Assembly (NCBI GenBank): GCA_027488855.1
Contig: JAIYAV010000260.1
Location: 1 to 49,454 of the forward strand
Reading direction: 5' to 3'
Origin: Saprospiraceae bacterium
Lineage (GTDB): Bacteria; Bacteroidota; Bacteroidia; Chitinophagales; Saprospiraceae
DNA length: 49,454 nucleotides
In this document: one piece after another, positions 1 through 8,043 of the stretch
Position numbering within the stretch: position 1 is the first letter of the stretch
How the letters are laid out: each line of letters begins with the position of its first letter
Position numbers and translations under genes: made by a program
The notes under the pieces: model-generated
What the model saw: the letters and a program-made list of their open reading frames with translations, nothing else
Told to the model about the DNA's origin: nothing
Database searches by the model: none

Positions 1-137
1 AGAGATGAGAGATGAGAGATGAGAGATGAGAGATGAGAGATGAGAGATGAGAGATGAGAGATGCTACCGCAGCGTTTTTGACAAGGACCTTGTCCAAGTC
101 TCTGCGGTAGCATCTTTTATCTTTCATCTCTCATCTT
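1..137. repeat. Simple-repeat-armed hairpin, copy 1 (family A)
   Basis: Nine perfect copies of the heptamer AGAGATG fill 1-63 and may continue left of the window. A core follows at 64-110. It has a perfect stem (ATGCTACCGCAG at 61-72 against CTGCGGTAGCAT at 102-113) and an inner palindrome GACAAGG-A-CCTTGTC at 80-94. The right arm (about 111-137) is a degenerate reverse complement of the heptamer array. It ends just before the stop codon of the minus-strand gene at 141, so it lies where a terminator would. The core is shared with copies at 18389-18508 and 27834-27976, but the arm repeat is not. Confidence 0.8.
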
Positions 138-140
138 TAT

Positions 141-2120
141 TTAAGGTGTTTCCTGCCGCAAAGAATTAATCCACGCCGCCATTTTTAAGGCATCCGCCTT
201 CGGTACCTGCGGCATTGCCGCCATTTCGGTAGCGTATTCGGGCCAGTTTTTAGGCTCAGGTTTGTGAATCAATCCTACGATGCGCTCGTTACTGTACTTG
301 CGCTTGGCTATGTCGGTAAATGAAGGACCAACCTGACGAGTGTTGGTGTTGTGGCAACCCAGGCAAGTCCATTTGGCCAACAGTGGTTGTACCTTATCGT
401 AAGAAGGTGCTTTGGCCTCTGCGGTTTCTTTACCCTTGTTGGCCTTGGGTACTTTAACTTTAACTTCTTCCATCACCTTTGCCGGCGTGGCCTCCATTCT
501 TTTGGTACTCACTTCCGACATACTCAGTTTTGCACCATCTGGAATGTTGTTGAGGGTGTAAAAAGCCGTTGGGTGCAAAACAGGCAAACCATCGCGTGAA
601 CGAATACCATCCACTTTGATTTCATGCAGGTAATATTGTTTGATGTTGTCGATTACCAAACGCACTTTTAGGCCATCTTCAGATACCTTGACGCCTTTGA
701 AATTAAGCGGAGCGTCGCTGATGGGGGGGCTACCGTACACCGGGTGGTACTTGTAGATGAAGTTTTTGCCTGCGTAAGAAGCCAGATTTTCGGCACTGGC
801 CTTGTCTACAGGCAAAGTGAATTCAATCTCGAATCCATCGGGCATTGCACGAACCGTTTTCATCTCCATGGGTACTTTACCCGTCCAAGCAAGGCGCTGT
901 AAGCCTGAAGTGCTCGTTCCTGCGGAACCCCAACCGCGGTTGGTTTCCCCTACGTACAAAGAGCCATCGTGCCCCCAGGTCATGCGCAAAATGCCCGACT
1001 GGAAACCGCTGCGGAAATCAAAAGCTACCCCTTGGTATTCTCCCTTCACCTTCTCCATCACCACCCGCATCACGCGACTTTGGCCTTGGTCACCTACAAA
1101 AACCTGCCCTGCAAAAGGCCCAAATCCACCCTTGGTTTCATCGGGTACAATTTCCGAATTGGAAATGCCCAAAATCCCGTGAGGCAACCAAACTGCTGGC
1201 AGGGTTACTTCCGGCAATTTGCTTTTTACCGCAAAAAGGGTATTCGGATTGGCTTCGTTGTCGATGTTTTCAGGTTTGTTGTAGCCGCCCGTCCCATTTT
1301 TAACTTTACGTGGATCGACCACGGCGTTGAACTGATCGGCGGTCATCTTTACTGGCGAGTTGGCAATTTTGTCCGTCCACACCAATCCGGCAGGGTGGCC
1401 AGTAAAGGCACCTTTTTTAACGTGCCAAATCCCCCCGGAACCCATGTAATCGCCCTGGTTGTCGTCGTAAAACAATTCACCATCGATCATGCCCAAACCA
1501 CAAGGGGAACGCATCCCGGTAGCCCAGGGCTCCATTTTTCCGTCGGGGGTAATGCGCATGGTCCAGCCGCGGCCAAAGACCTTGCTTTCACCCCGCCACC
1601 ATTCTTGATCACCAAAAGCCACGTTGCCCGTGACAAACATGCTGCCATCGGGAGCAAATTTGGGTCCATAGGAATATTCGTGGTAGTGGCCAGAAACGGG
1701 CCAGGCGTACACGGTTTCGTACACATCCGCTACGTCGTCGCCGTTGGTGTCCATCAGTTTGGTGAGTTCACCACGTTGAGCAGCGTAGAGGGCATTGTCT
1801 TTAGAAGCCAAACCCAAGGGTTCGTGCAAACCAGAGGCAAAGAGTTTGTAACGTGGCACTGCGCCATTGGCCATTTCTGCATTTTCTACTAGGTAGACAT
1901 CTCCACGGCGGGTACAAAGGGCCAGGCGACCGTCTTGCAAGGTCGTTATCCCACCCACTTCCAGCAACATCCCTTCGGGAGTGGGCAGGGTGATGATTTT
2001 GTAGTAATCGTCTTCCGTGGGTGTTTTGGCCGGCGGATTGACGTTCCAGGTAAAACTGGTAAATACTTGTATGATGAGCAGACCGGCCAGAATGAGTCCG
2101 GTTCGAAGCATGTATTTCAT
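141..2120 (-). CDS. Exported beta-propeller dehydrogenase-like protein with C-terminal cytochrome c domain
   Basis: A 659-residue protein. An N-terminal hydrophobic segment (about residues 5-22) acts as a signal peptide or anchor. A PQQ/sugar-dehydrogenase-like beta-propeller with many GxxxP and DGxMxV blade motifs spans about 40-410, followed by a beta-rich linker domain (about 420-530) and a lysine/glutamate-rich hinge. The C-terminal cytochrome c domain carries the haem motif CLGCH at 586-590 with Met 633 or 636 as possible axial ligand. This layout matches large membrane-associated propeller/cytochrome c proteins of Bacteroidetes and Planctomycetes, which probably oxidise a carbohydrate in the periplasm and pass electrons to c-type cytochromes. 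The substrate is unknown. It is the last gene of a minus-strand run with a DUF1080 protein (18-bp gap) and a sugar transporter, which supports a role in disaccharide oxidation. Confidence 0.8.
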   Translation of the reverse strand: MKYMLRTGLILAGLLIIQVFTSFTWNVNPPAKTPTEDDYYKIITLPTPEGMLLEVGGITTLQDGRLALCTRRGDVYLVENAEMANGAVPRYKLFASGLHEPLGLASKDNALYAAQRGELTKLMDTNGDDVADVYETVYAWPVSGHYHEYSYGPKFAPDGSMFVTGNVAFGDQEWWRGESKVFGRGWTMRITPDGKMEPWATGMRSPCGLGMIDGELFYDDNQGDYMGSGGIWHVKKGAFTGHPAGLVWTDKIANSPVKMTADQFNAVVDPRKVKNGTGGYNKPENIDNEANPNTLFAVKSKLPEVTLPAVWLPHGILGISNSEIVPDETKGGFGPFAGQVFVGDQGQSRVMRVVMEKVKGEYQGVAFDFRSGFQSGILRMTWGHDGSLYVGETNRGWGSAGTSTSGLQRLAWTGKVPMEMKTVRAMPDGFEIEFTLPVDKASAENLASYAGKNFIYKYHPVYGSPPISDAPLNFKGVKVSEDGLKVRLVIDNIKQYYLHEIKVDGIRSRDGLPVLHPTAFYTLNNIPDGAKLSMSEVSTKRMEATPAKVMEEVKVKVPKANKGKETAEAKAPSYDKVQPLLAKWTCLGCHNTNTRQVGPSFTDIAKRKYSNERIVGLIHKPEPKNWPEYATEMAAMPQVPKADALKMAAWINSLRQETP

Positions 2121-2138
2121 AATGTTTTTTTTTTAAGC

Positions 2139-4022
2139 TTACCAAACAATCGAGTACTTCGCGATACCAGCTTTCACGGGCAACACCAATTCCTTTTTGC
2201 CATTAAAATCACGAATCGATGCTTTTAGGTCACCACCTACGACGATGTAATACTTACGGTCGTCAATGGCAAAAGAACCGTCGGGCATGGCCATGATGTC
2301 TTTGCCTTCTGCCAACTTGAGGTGTGCCCCTGCCGGAATCGTCCCATTCAGCGCAATCTCCCGCACCAAACTGTTTTGGTCTACGCTAGGATAGCATCGC
2401 TCTTCCACGTCTATTCCTTTGTAGCTGTAGCGGAAAATAGGCCGCCCAGTTGCTTCCTCGATGGCGTAACCTTTGGTTTTGAAGTCGGCTTCCTGGTAGG
2501 TGGTGGGAAATGCGTCACTTCTGCCCTGGATGATGCCCAGGCTTTGGCCAATAAAGGTGAATTGAGTCACCCCCATCGGGCGGAAACTGCCATCACCCCG
2601 GTCATTCCACATGGGGGTAGCATCCACAAAATCACCCCGCCAAACACAGGCTACGTTGCCTGCTTTGAGGTCGTAGATGTAATGCAGGCCACCAGGATCA
2701 CCTACTCCAATGGTGTGAGTGAGGCGGCGGGCCCGATCGCGCTCAAAATCGAGGAAAGCCCGGAGCAGTTTGGTTTTGCTGCCCACTGCAACCTGAATAG
2801 GCGAAGTAGGGTTGGGGTCTGGTGGATAAGAGCCAAAAGTAGTCAAAGTGGAACGTTGAATGGCCGAACCCTCGATGATCCAACCCAACCGGGGAGGCAT
2901 ATAACCCGCATCCTTGTAGTAATAGAGGGTAAAAGGGTGCGCACCAGCCTTGAGTTGAACACTACTTTGTTTGGAATCCCACCAACTATCAGGACGCTCG
3001 TTGAAGGCTACATTCTGGTTGTCAATTTGCAGTTTGTATCCTCCAGTCGTATTGAGCGACATCAGGTAATAGCCATCTTCTGGTACGTTCAATACGCCAT
3101 CAAAGCGAACCCCAGAAACATCCTCCAAGTCCAGCACTTCGACCGTAACTGCGGGAAGTTTTCCGCTAGACTTAGGTGTTTGAGCGTTCAACTCCTCGGC
3201 AGTTTTAAATTTGCCTTCGAAGTATTTGTAGCTGATGTCGCTGGTACTGGCCGTTTTAGCGCCCAATGAGCGGTACTTGATGTTGCGGAAAGCTACTGCA
3301 CCGTGGTCGCCCTGGATAAAGATGGGGCCGAGGGGTACTTCTTTTTGATCGAGCGGGCCACCTGTAGGCAATGGAATCTCCAGGTTCTGGTGCACCAAAA
3401 CCCCATTGATGATCACGGAGTTCAAACGGGCATTTTCAATTTTGTTGCCCTGGGCATCAAAACGGGGTGCCTGAAAGGAAATTTTCATGTTTTGCCACAG
3501 GCCGGGCGCTTTGGCTGCGTTGGCCAGGGGGGCTTTGCCCATGTAGATTTTACCGGGAGCGCTTTCCCAGTTGCGGTAGATGCCGCCGAGGTCGCCGAAC
3601 TTGGGTGATTTTACGCCCCAACTGTCGAACAACTGTACCTCATAGCGCCCTTGCAGGTAGATGCCGGAGTTAGAGCCTTTGGGCATCATAAAATCCAGTT
3701 CCAGCTCCAGATCGCCGTGTTCCCAAGCGGTAAGCACCTTGTAGCCTTCGATGGTGGCCCAATCCTGTTTTTTACCCGCCTGTTCCAGGATGTCGTGGTC
3801 CTTGTCGGATACATTGTTAAGCAGGATCCCTTTGCCGGGTGTAACTTTCATGCCGCCATTGCGATCCATCACCACATCGCCCACAATTTGCCAATTGCTG
3901 CCCGTGGTTTTGAATTTGCTCATGTCTTCGAGTGGGAGAGGGGTGAGTGGGAATTTTTGTGCCCAACCCGTCACAACACTCAGCATGGAAATAGCAAATA
4001 GTAGTGTTTTAACAGACTTCAT
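2139..4022 (-). CDS. DUF1080 (3-keto-disaccharide hydrolase fold) protein with PA14-like domain
   Basis: 627 residues from the start I prefer, Met at 4022, which gives a classic signal peptide (MKSVKTLLFAISMLSVVTG, then WAQ). The open frame runs back to 4115, but that extension has no signal peptide and would overlap the upstream gene. Residues about 20-260 match the DUF1080/PF06439 jelly-roll (GDLELELDFMMPKGSNSGIY, then LQGRYEVQLFDSWG). A PA14-like sugar-binding domain follows (about 265-400, with DGYYLMSLNTTGGYKLQID), then a C-terminal domain of about 220 residues that I cannot name. Known DUF1080 members cleave 3-keto-glycosides, so a periplasmic role downstream of sugar oxidation is plausible and fits the neighbouring propeller/cytochrome protein. 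The exact activity is inference. Confidence 0.8.
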   Translation of the reverse strand: MKSVKTLLFAISMLSVVTGWAQKFPLTPLPLEDMSKFKTTGSNWQIVGDVVMDRNGGMKVTPGKGILLNNVSDKDHDILEQAGKKQDWATIEGYKVLTAWEHGDLELELDFMMPKGSNSGIYLQGRYEVQLFDSWGVKSPKFGDLGGIYRNWESAPGKIYMGKAPLANAAKAPGLWQNMKISFQAPRFDAQGNKIENARLNSVIINGVLVHQNLEIPLPTGGPLDQKEVPLGPIFIQGDHGAVAFRNIKYRSLGAKTASTSDISYKYFEGKFKTAEELNAQTPKSSGKLPAVTVEVLDLEDVSGVRFDGVLNVPEDGYYLMSLNTTGGYKLQIDNQNVAFNERPDSWWDSKQSSVQLKAGAHPFTLYYYKDAGYMPPRLGWIIEGSAIQRSTLTTFGSYPPDPNPTSPIQVAVGSKTKLLRAFLDFERDRARRLTHTIGVGDPGGLHYIYDLKAGNVACVWRGDFVDATPMWNDRGDGSFRPMGVTQFTFIGQSLGIIQGRSDAFPTTYQEADFKTKGYAIEEATGRPIFRYSYKGIDVEERCYPSVDQNSLVREIALNGTIPAGAHLKLAEGKDIMAMPDGSFAIDDRKYYIVVGGDLKASIRDFNGKKELVLPVKAGIAKYSIVW

Positions 4023-4077
4023 TGAATGTGTTTGTTGAAAAAAGTAAATAGGCTTCATAGTCATAAAGTCCAATATA

Positions 4078-5541
4078 TCAATGGCCTCCGCCAGATACAA
4101 GCGTTTCGGTTCCACTCTTGGTTTGACTGTCCTTAATGAACAACCATAAAACGGCAGATATTGCCAAACTCAGGGCACAAATGATGAAAATCAGGCCCTT
4201 GTCCTCGGCAGCACTGATGGCTTCCCCAACCCCGAGGCTGGCCACCAACTGGGGTAAAACTACCGATAAATTGAACAAACCCATAAACATTCCCATCCGC
4301 GATTGATCAATGGTTTGAGACATGATGGCAAAGGGTAAACTGACGGTGGCTGCCCAGCCTATCCCCACTACACCCATCAGTACATAAATGCTAAACACCG
4401 AATGCCCAAACAAAAATATACTTGCGTAACCCAGGGCCATGATGGCAATACAGATCAGGTGGGTTTTTACTCGCCCGATTTTGCTGGTCAATGGTTGCAA
4501 CAAAATGGCTGGCAGCACTGCGGCGATGGCGTTAAAAATCAAAAAGGATATGGAGACCACTTGTCCCATTTGATCATCGCTTAAGCCCACGATTTTTTGT
4601 TGCACGTAAGCGAACATGTACACAAACATGGTTTGAATGCCTAGCCAAGTAAAGGAATGTGCAGCGAGGATTTTTTGAAAGTCGATCAAGTGGGCGTATT
4701 TAGAGCCAAAGACAGGTTTTTTAACCAAAAAGGTCAGCAAAATGCTGCCGATAGTCAGCCCGACACAAATGCCTTGCAACAGGGAACTAACGGGTTGATT
4801 CAGAAGCCGGGCAATTATGCCGATGAATGCATACAATAGATAGCCCCACAAAGGACTAATGGCTATGACGATTTGTGAAAAAGAGGCTTTTTGTTGAGGG
4901 ACTTCGGCAGTATCGGCCTCGGCTTGTAAGGTCCGAGGCTCTTCGATGAAAAAGGGAGGGATCACGGAAATGAGCAGCACCAGAATCGCTCCAAAATAGA
5001 TCAGGGTGTAATTGCCCCAAATGGCGCCAATGGCATATGCTGCAACGCCAAAAGTTCCCGAAACGGTCTGCATCCAGGTGTAACCCTTGGTACGGGCATC
5101 ACCCGCTGGAGTGACATCGGCAATGATCGAGCGGGTAGGGTTGAAGCTGATGTTGATGGCCAAATCCAGGGTCAGCGCCACGGTAATGGATACTCCCAGC
5201 AAGGCATCGGTGCCCATGGACTCAGAGATAACGCCAATATTGGGCAAAGCCAGCAACATCAAAGCGGCCAATGCACCACCGATCAGGATAAAAGGCCTGC
5301 GGCGACCACCCCAAAACCAGACATTGTCGCTGATCAGGCCCACAATGACCTGGCCAAAAATACCTGCAATGGGCCCGGCTGCCCAAACGAGGCCAATGTC
5401 GTGAATGGCCAGGCCGTACTTGGTGCTCAGGATCCAGCTCAAGGCGGAAATTTGGACCGACAAGGCAAAACCCATGGCCGTGGAGGGCAAACTAAGTAGG
5501 GCGTAAAAGGAAGGTGCTAATCTTTTTTGGATGGCTAACAT
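4078..5541 (-). CDS. MFS sugar transporter, SLC45/GPH (sucrose/maltose) type
   Basis: 487 residues from the Met at 5541 (MLAIQKRLAPSF); upstream in-frame codons to 5622 look like leader. There are about 12 hydrophobic segments. The loop after helix 2 reads SDNVWFWGGRRRPFILIGG, the GRRRPF signature of sucrose/SLC45-type carriers, and NPTRSIIADVTP after helix 4 matches the NxxRALIAD signature. This is a cytoplasmic-membrane symporter, probably for a disaccharide. It is the first gene of the minus-strand run, 55 bp ahead of the DUF1080 gene, and would import or export the sugar acted on by the two downstream exported proteins. The family is well supported; the substrate is inferred. Confidence 0.85.
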   Translation of the reverse strand: MLAIQKRLAPSFYALLSLPSTAMGFALSVQISALSWILSTKYGLAIHDIGLVWAAGPIAGIFGQVIVGLISDNVWFWGGRRRPFILIGGALAALMLLALPNIGVISESMGTDALLGVSITVALTLDLAINISFNPTRSIIADVTPAGDARTKGYTWMQTVSGTFGVAAYAIGAIWGNYTLIYFGAILVLLISVIPPFFIEEPRTLQAEADTAEVPQQKASFSQIVIAISPLWGYLLYAFIGIIARLLNQPVSSLLQGICVGLTIGSILLTFLVKKPVFGSKYAHLIDFQKILAAHSFTWLGIQTMFVYMFAYVQQKIVGLSDDQMGQVVSISFLIFNAIAAVLPAILLQPLTSKIGRVKTHLICIAIMALGYASIFLFGHSVFSIYVLMGVVGIGWAATVSLPFAIMSQTIDQSRMGMFMGLFNLSVVLPQLVASLGVGEAISAAEDKGLIFIICALSLAISAVLWLFIKDSQTKSGTETLVSGGGH

Positions 5542-5648
5542 GCGGACTGATGTTTTTGAATCTTCGTAAAGATATGTATTTTTTGGGTGTAGCGTGGTGG
5601 CTTTGCAGGCTAAAGAACACAAAATTAGATAGGGAGTTAGGGAGGGCT

Positions 5649-5810
5649 AAAGCGGCATTTTATTATCACAGCGTAAAAAAAGAGAACACGGAGGACACAG
5701 AGTTAGGCATTGACGAGGGCTTTCGTCTAAAAAATTACCCTCGTCAACATCTAACTTTGTGCCCTCCGTGTCCTCATTATTTTTCCTTTGTGGTAAAAAA
5801 GAGTCGCTTT
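5649..5810. repeat. Long hairpin element C1, left of the GxxExxY gene
   Basis: A long imperfect inverted repeat. The inner arms are 5691-5719 (GAGGACACAGAGTTAGGCAT then TGACGAGGG) and 5738-5766, pairing at about 24 of 29 positions around an 18-nt loop. The outer arms begin AAAGCGGC (5649) and end GTCGCTTT (5810). The element is closely similar, in the same orientation, to the one at 6312-6468: a 33-nt stretch of the right inner arm differs at only two positions. It fills most of the 372-bp gap between the divergent transporter and GxxExxY genes. I see no ORF in it. Confidence 0.85.
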
Positions 5811-5830
5811 GGTCTTCAAATCAATATTTG

Positions 5831-5858
5831 TTGAAAACTATAACAATTCTTATATTTG
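5831..5858 (+). promoter_or_regulatory. Bacteroidetes-type promoter for the GxxExxY gene
   Basis: TTG at 5831-5833, a 17-nt spacer, then TATATTTG at 5851-5858, matching the Bacteroidetes -33/-7 pattern TTG...TAnnTTTG. It lies 55 bp ahead of the ATG at 5914 and just outside the hairpin element, so the gene has its own promoter between the element and its start. Confidence 0.55.
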
Positions 5859-5913
5859 AGCTGCCTTTCTGATTTACACCCTTTCGATTTATTCACAACA
5901 GATTCATTTTGTC

Positions 5914-6285
5914 ATGAGTGAAAATGAACTGGCCACATTGGCCATTGGATGTGGTTTGAAGGTACACAAGGCATTGGGCCCGGGGTTGTTGGAGAATGCG
6001 TATTTGGAGTGCCTGGTTTATGAGTTGAGGCAATTGGGACTCAGGGTGGAAAAGCAAAAGGCGATTCCCTTGATTTATGATGGGGTTAAACTCGAAGTGG
6101 GGTATCGGGCGGATTTGATCGTTGAGGAGCGCTTGATCATTGAGCTGAAGGTAGTGGAAGAGCTGAATGATGTTCACTTGGCTCAAGTGTTGACTTATCT
6201 GAAATTGGCGAATTGCAAGCTTGGTCTTTTGATGAATTTCAATACGCTTCTTTTTCGGGATGGAGTCCGGAGAGTTATGCTTTGA
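5914..6285 (+). CDS. GxxExxY family protein (PDDEXK_3 nuclease-like fold)
   Basis: A 123-residue protein of standard family length. The name-giving motif is G24-LL-E27-NA-Y30 within HKALGPGLLENAYLECL. A restriction-nuclease-like core follows: Asp67 in YRADLIVEE, then Glu77-Leu-Lys79 in LIIELKV, and Gln91 and Tyr95 in HLAQVLTYLKL. The D...ExK triad of the PD-(D/E)XK fold is therefore intact, which suggests a metal-dependent DNA- or RNA-cleaving enzyme. The biological role of the family is not established as far as I know. The gene stands alone with its own promoter and is bracketed by two similar hairpin elements ending 103 bp upstream and starting 26 bp downstream. That context suggests the protein may act on, or travel with, those hairpins; this is inference. 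Confidence 0.9.
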   Translation: MSENELATLAIGCGLKVHKALGPGLLENAYLECLVYELRQLGLRVEKQKAIPLIYDGVKLEVGYRADLIVEERLIIELKVVEELNDVHLAQVLTYLKLANCKLGLLMNFNTLLFRDGVRRVML

Positions 6286-6311
6286 GGGGCGGCAGCACCA
6301 GGGCTTTCTGA

Positions 6312-6468
6312 AGCGACACATTTTTTCACAAAGAAAGCACAGAGGGGCACAGAGGACACAGAGTTAGACGTTGACGGTGCTTTTTTTCGAGGAATCCCTT
6401 CGTCAACGTCTAACTCTGTGCCCTCCGTGTCCTCTTTTTCTCCTTTGTGATAATAAAAATGTCGCTTT
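6312..6468. repeat. Long hairpin element C2, right of the GxxExxY gene
   Basis: An inverted repeat with inner arms 6349-6377 and 6402-6430 that pair at 27 of 29 positions (CACAGAGGACACAGAGTTAG then ACGTTGACG). Outer arms begin AAGCGACA at 6312 and end TGTCGCTT at 6468, with A/T-rich bulged stretches between. It has the same orientation and nearly the same inner sequence as 5649-5810. Its right end is 19 bp from the pyrB stop codon, so it may also terminate pyrB transcription. Confidence 0.85.
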
Positions 6469-6487
6469 GGTAATAAAATTCTCCGTG

Positions 6488-7417
6488 TCACCCCTTGGCC
6501 GCCAACAAAAACAACACCGCCATCCGCACCGCGACCCCATTCTCCACCTGCTGCAAAATGATCGAATGCTCCGAATCCGCCACATCACTCGTAATTTCCA
6601 CTCCACGATTGATCGGCCCAGGGTGCATGATCACAATTTTTTTATCCAGTGAATCCAGCAATTGGCGATTGATGCCGAAGTACTGCGAATACTCGCGTAG
6701 GGTTGGGAAGTACTTGATGTTTTGGCGCTCCAACTGGATGCGGAGCACATTGGCTACGTCGCACCATTGCAGGGTTTCGCGCACGTTGTAGCTGACACCT
6801 ACGCCCAGTTTGTGGATGAACTTGGGCATGAGGGTAGGGGGGCCACAAACCCGAACTTTAGCCCCCAGTTTTTGCAGGCAAAAAATATTGCTCAGCGCTA
6901 CCCGCGAGTGCAGGATGTCGCCGAAAATGGCCACGTTTTTGCCTTCCAGATCGCCCAGTTGCTCTTGCATGGAATAGGCGTCGAGCAGCGCCTGGGTAGG
7001 GTGCTCATGGGTGCCGTCGCCTGCATTGATGATATTGGCCTCGATGTGTTGCGCCAGAAATTGGCAGGCACCGGGAGCGGGGTGGCGCATCACCACCATG
7101 TCCACTTTCATGGACAGGATGTTGTTCACGGTATCGAGCAGGGTTTCCCCTTTTTTGACCGAGGAAGAAGAAGCCGAAAAATTGACGGTATCTGCTGAGA
7201 GCCTTTTTTCGGCTAACTCAAACGAGACCCTGGTGCGGGTTGAATCTTCAAAAAAGAGGTTGGCGATGGTGATGTCGCGCAGGGAAGGCACTTTTTTGAT
7301 GGGGCGATTGATGACTTCTTTAAAATTGGTGGCGGTGTGAAAAATTAGCCGAATGTCCTCGGTACTGAGGTCTTTGATGCCCAAGAGGTGTTTGCTGCTT
7401 AGTTGTTGGTTAGCCAT
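6488..7417 (-). CDS. pyrB: Aspartate carbamoyltransferase catalytic chain
   Basis: 309 residues, normal for the catalytic subunit. The carbamoyl-phosphate loop is FFEDSTRTRVSFELAEKRL at about residues 55-73, followed by the SSSVKKGETLLDT loop, HPAPGACQ, the GDGTHEHPTQALLDA motif and MHPGPINRGVEI near the C terminus. It condenses carbamoyl phosphate with aspartate in the first committed step of pyrimidine synthesis. It lies 9 bp downstream of pyrR on the same strand, a conserved pyrRB arrangement implying co-transcription and UMP/PRPP-responsive control. No regulatory pyrI gene is seen nearby. Confidence 0.97.
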   Translation of the reverse strand: MANQQLSSKHLLGIKDLSTEDIRLIFHTATNFKEVINRPIKKVPSLRDITIANLFFEDSTRTRVSFELAEKRLSADTVNFSASSSSVKKGETLLDTVNNILSMKVDMVVMRHPAPGACQFLAQHIEANIINAGDGTHEHPTQALLDAYSMQEQLGDLEGKNVAIFGDILHSRVALSNIFCLQKLGAKVRVCGPPTLMPKFIHKLGVGVSYNVRETLQWCDVANVLRIQLERQNIKYFPTLREYSQYFGINRQLLDSLDKKIVIMHPGPINRGVEITSDVADSEHSIILQQVENGVAVRMAVLFLLAAKG

Positions 7418-7426
7418 CGTCCCGTA

Positions 7427-7984
7427 TTATTGTGCCGCTTTTTTGTCCGAAAATAAAACAACCCGATCTTCGCCATGGGTATTGGCCCATTCCACTTTGA
7501 CATAAGCCTGATCCACGGCATCAACTTTGATGCCTGTAAAGGTAGAACGAATGGGCAATTCGCGGTTGAACCGCCGATCTACCAAGGTTAACAATTCCAC
7601 TTTATCCGGCCGGCCGTAGTGGTTCAAGGCAGTCAAGGCCGCCTGCACCGTACGACCGGTGTACAAGACATCGTCCACGAGGATCACATTTTTTTTCTCC
7701 ACCAAAAAATCAATTTCGGTGACACTGGCGTGCATGGAAGCCCCCGGGCGGCGAAAATCGTCGCGGTAAAAGGTGATGTCCAGCTTGCCGTAATCGATGT
7801 GGGGAATGTTGAGCTGGTCGATGAGGTGGCGGTAAATGCGCTCCGAAAGCGCCACGCCACGTGGCTGGATGCCAATGATGCAGGTATTGGTAAAATCATC
7901 AAACTCTTCAACCAATTGGTGGCAGAGCCGATCGATGGTCAGCGAAAATCGTTCTGGCCCGATGATGATGCGTTGCTTTTCCAT
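7427..7984 (-). CDS. pyrR: Bifunctional pyr operon regulator / uracil phosphoribosyltransferase PyrR
   Basis: 185 residues from the Met at 7984 (MEKQRIIIGPERFSLTIDRL). The frame is open back to 8041, but PyrR proteins start here. The PRPP-binding signature is VILVDDVLYTGRTVQAALTA, and the RPGASMH and PIRSTFTGIKVDAVD segments are family-typical. The protein senses UMP/PRPP, regulates pyr mRNA in Gram-positive bacteria, and often has UPRTase activity. It is the promoter-proximal partner of pyrB. On the minus strand just ahead of the ATG there is a TATCTTTG box (8000-7993) and a short TGCCCC/GGGGCA hairpin followed by seven Ts (about 8007-8038), which could form a leader attenuator. I do not see a PyrR-binding consensus. 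Confidence 0.95.
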   Translation of the reverse strand: MEKQRIIIGPERFSLTIDRLCHQLVEEFDDFTNTCIIGIQPRGVALSERIYRHLIDQLNIPHIDYGKLDITFYRDDFRRPGASMHASVTEIDFLVEKKNVILVDDVLYTGRTVQAALTALNHYGRPDKVELLTLVDRRFNRELPIRSTFTGIKVDAVDQAYVKVEWANTHGEDRVVLFSDKKAAQ

Positions 7985-8043
7985 AGGTGGGGCAAAGATA
8001 AAAAAATGCCCCGAGTAGGGAAATCCTTTTTTTAGGGGCAATA

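Noticed and set aside
1..63. A regular short repeat suggesting a CRISPR array
   Set aside because: The unit is a 7-bp tandem repeat without spacers, forms one arm of a hairpin, and no cas gene is present.
2139..4115. Longer start for the DUF1080 protein at 4115
   Set aside because: The extra 31 residues carry no signal and would overlap the transporter gene; the Met at 4022 begins a clean signal peptide.
5649..6468. Retron or toxin-antitoxin interpretation of the GxxExxY cassette
   Set aside because: No reverse transcriptase, no second small ORF and no msr/msd-like layout are visible; only a single nuclease-like gene with flanking hairpins is supported.
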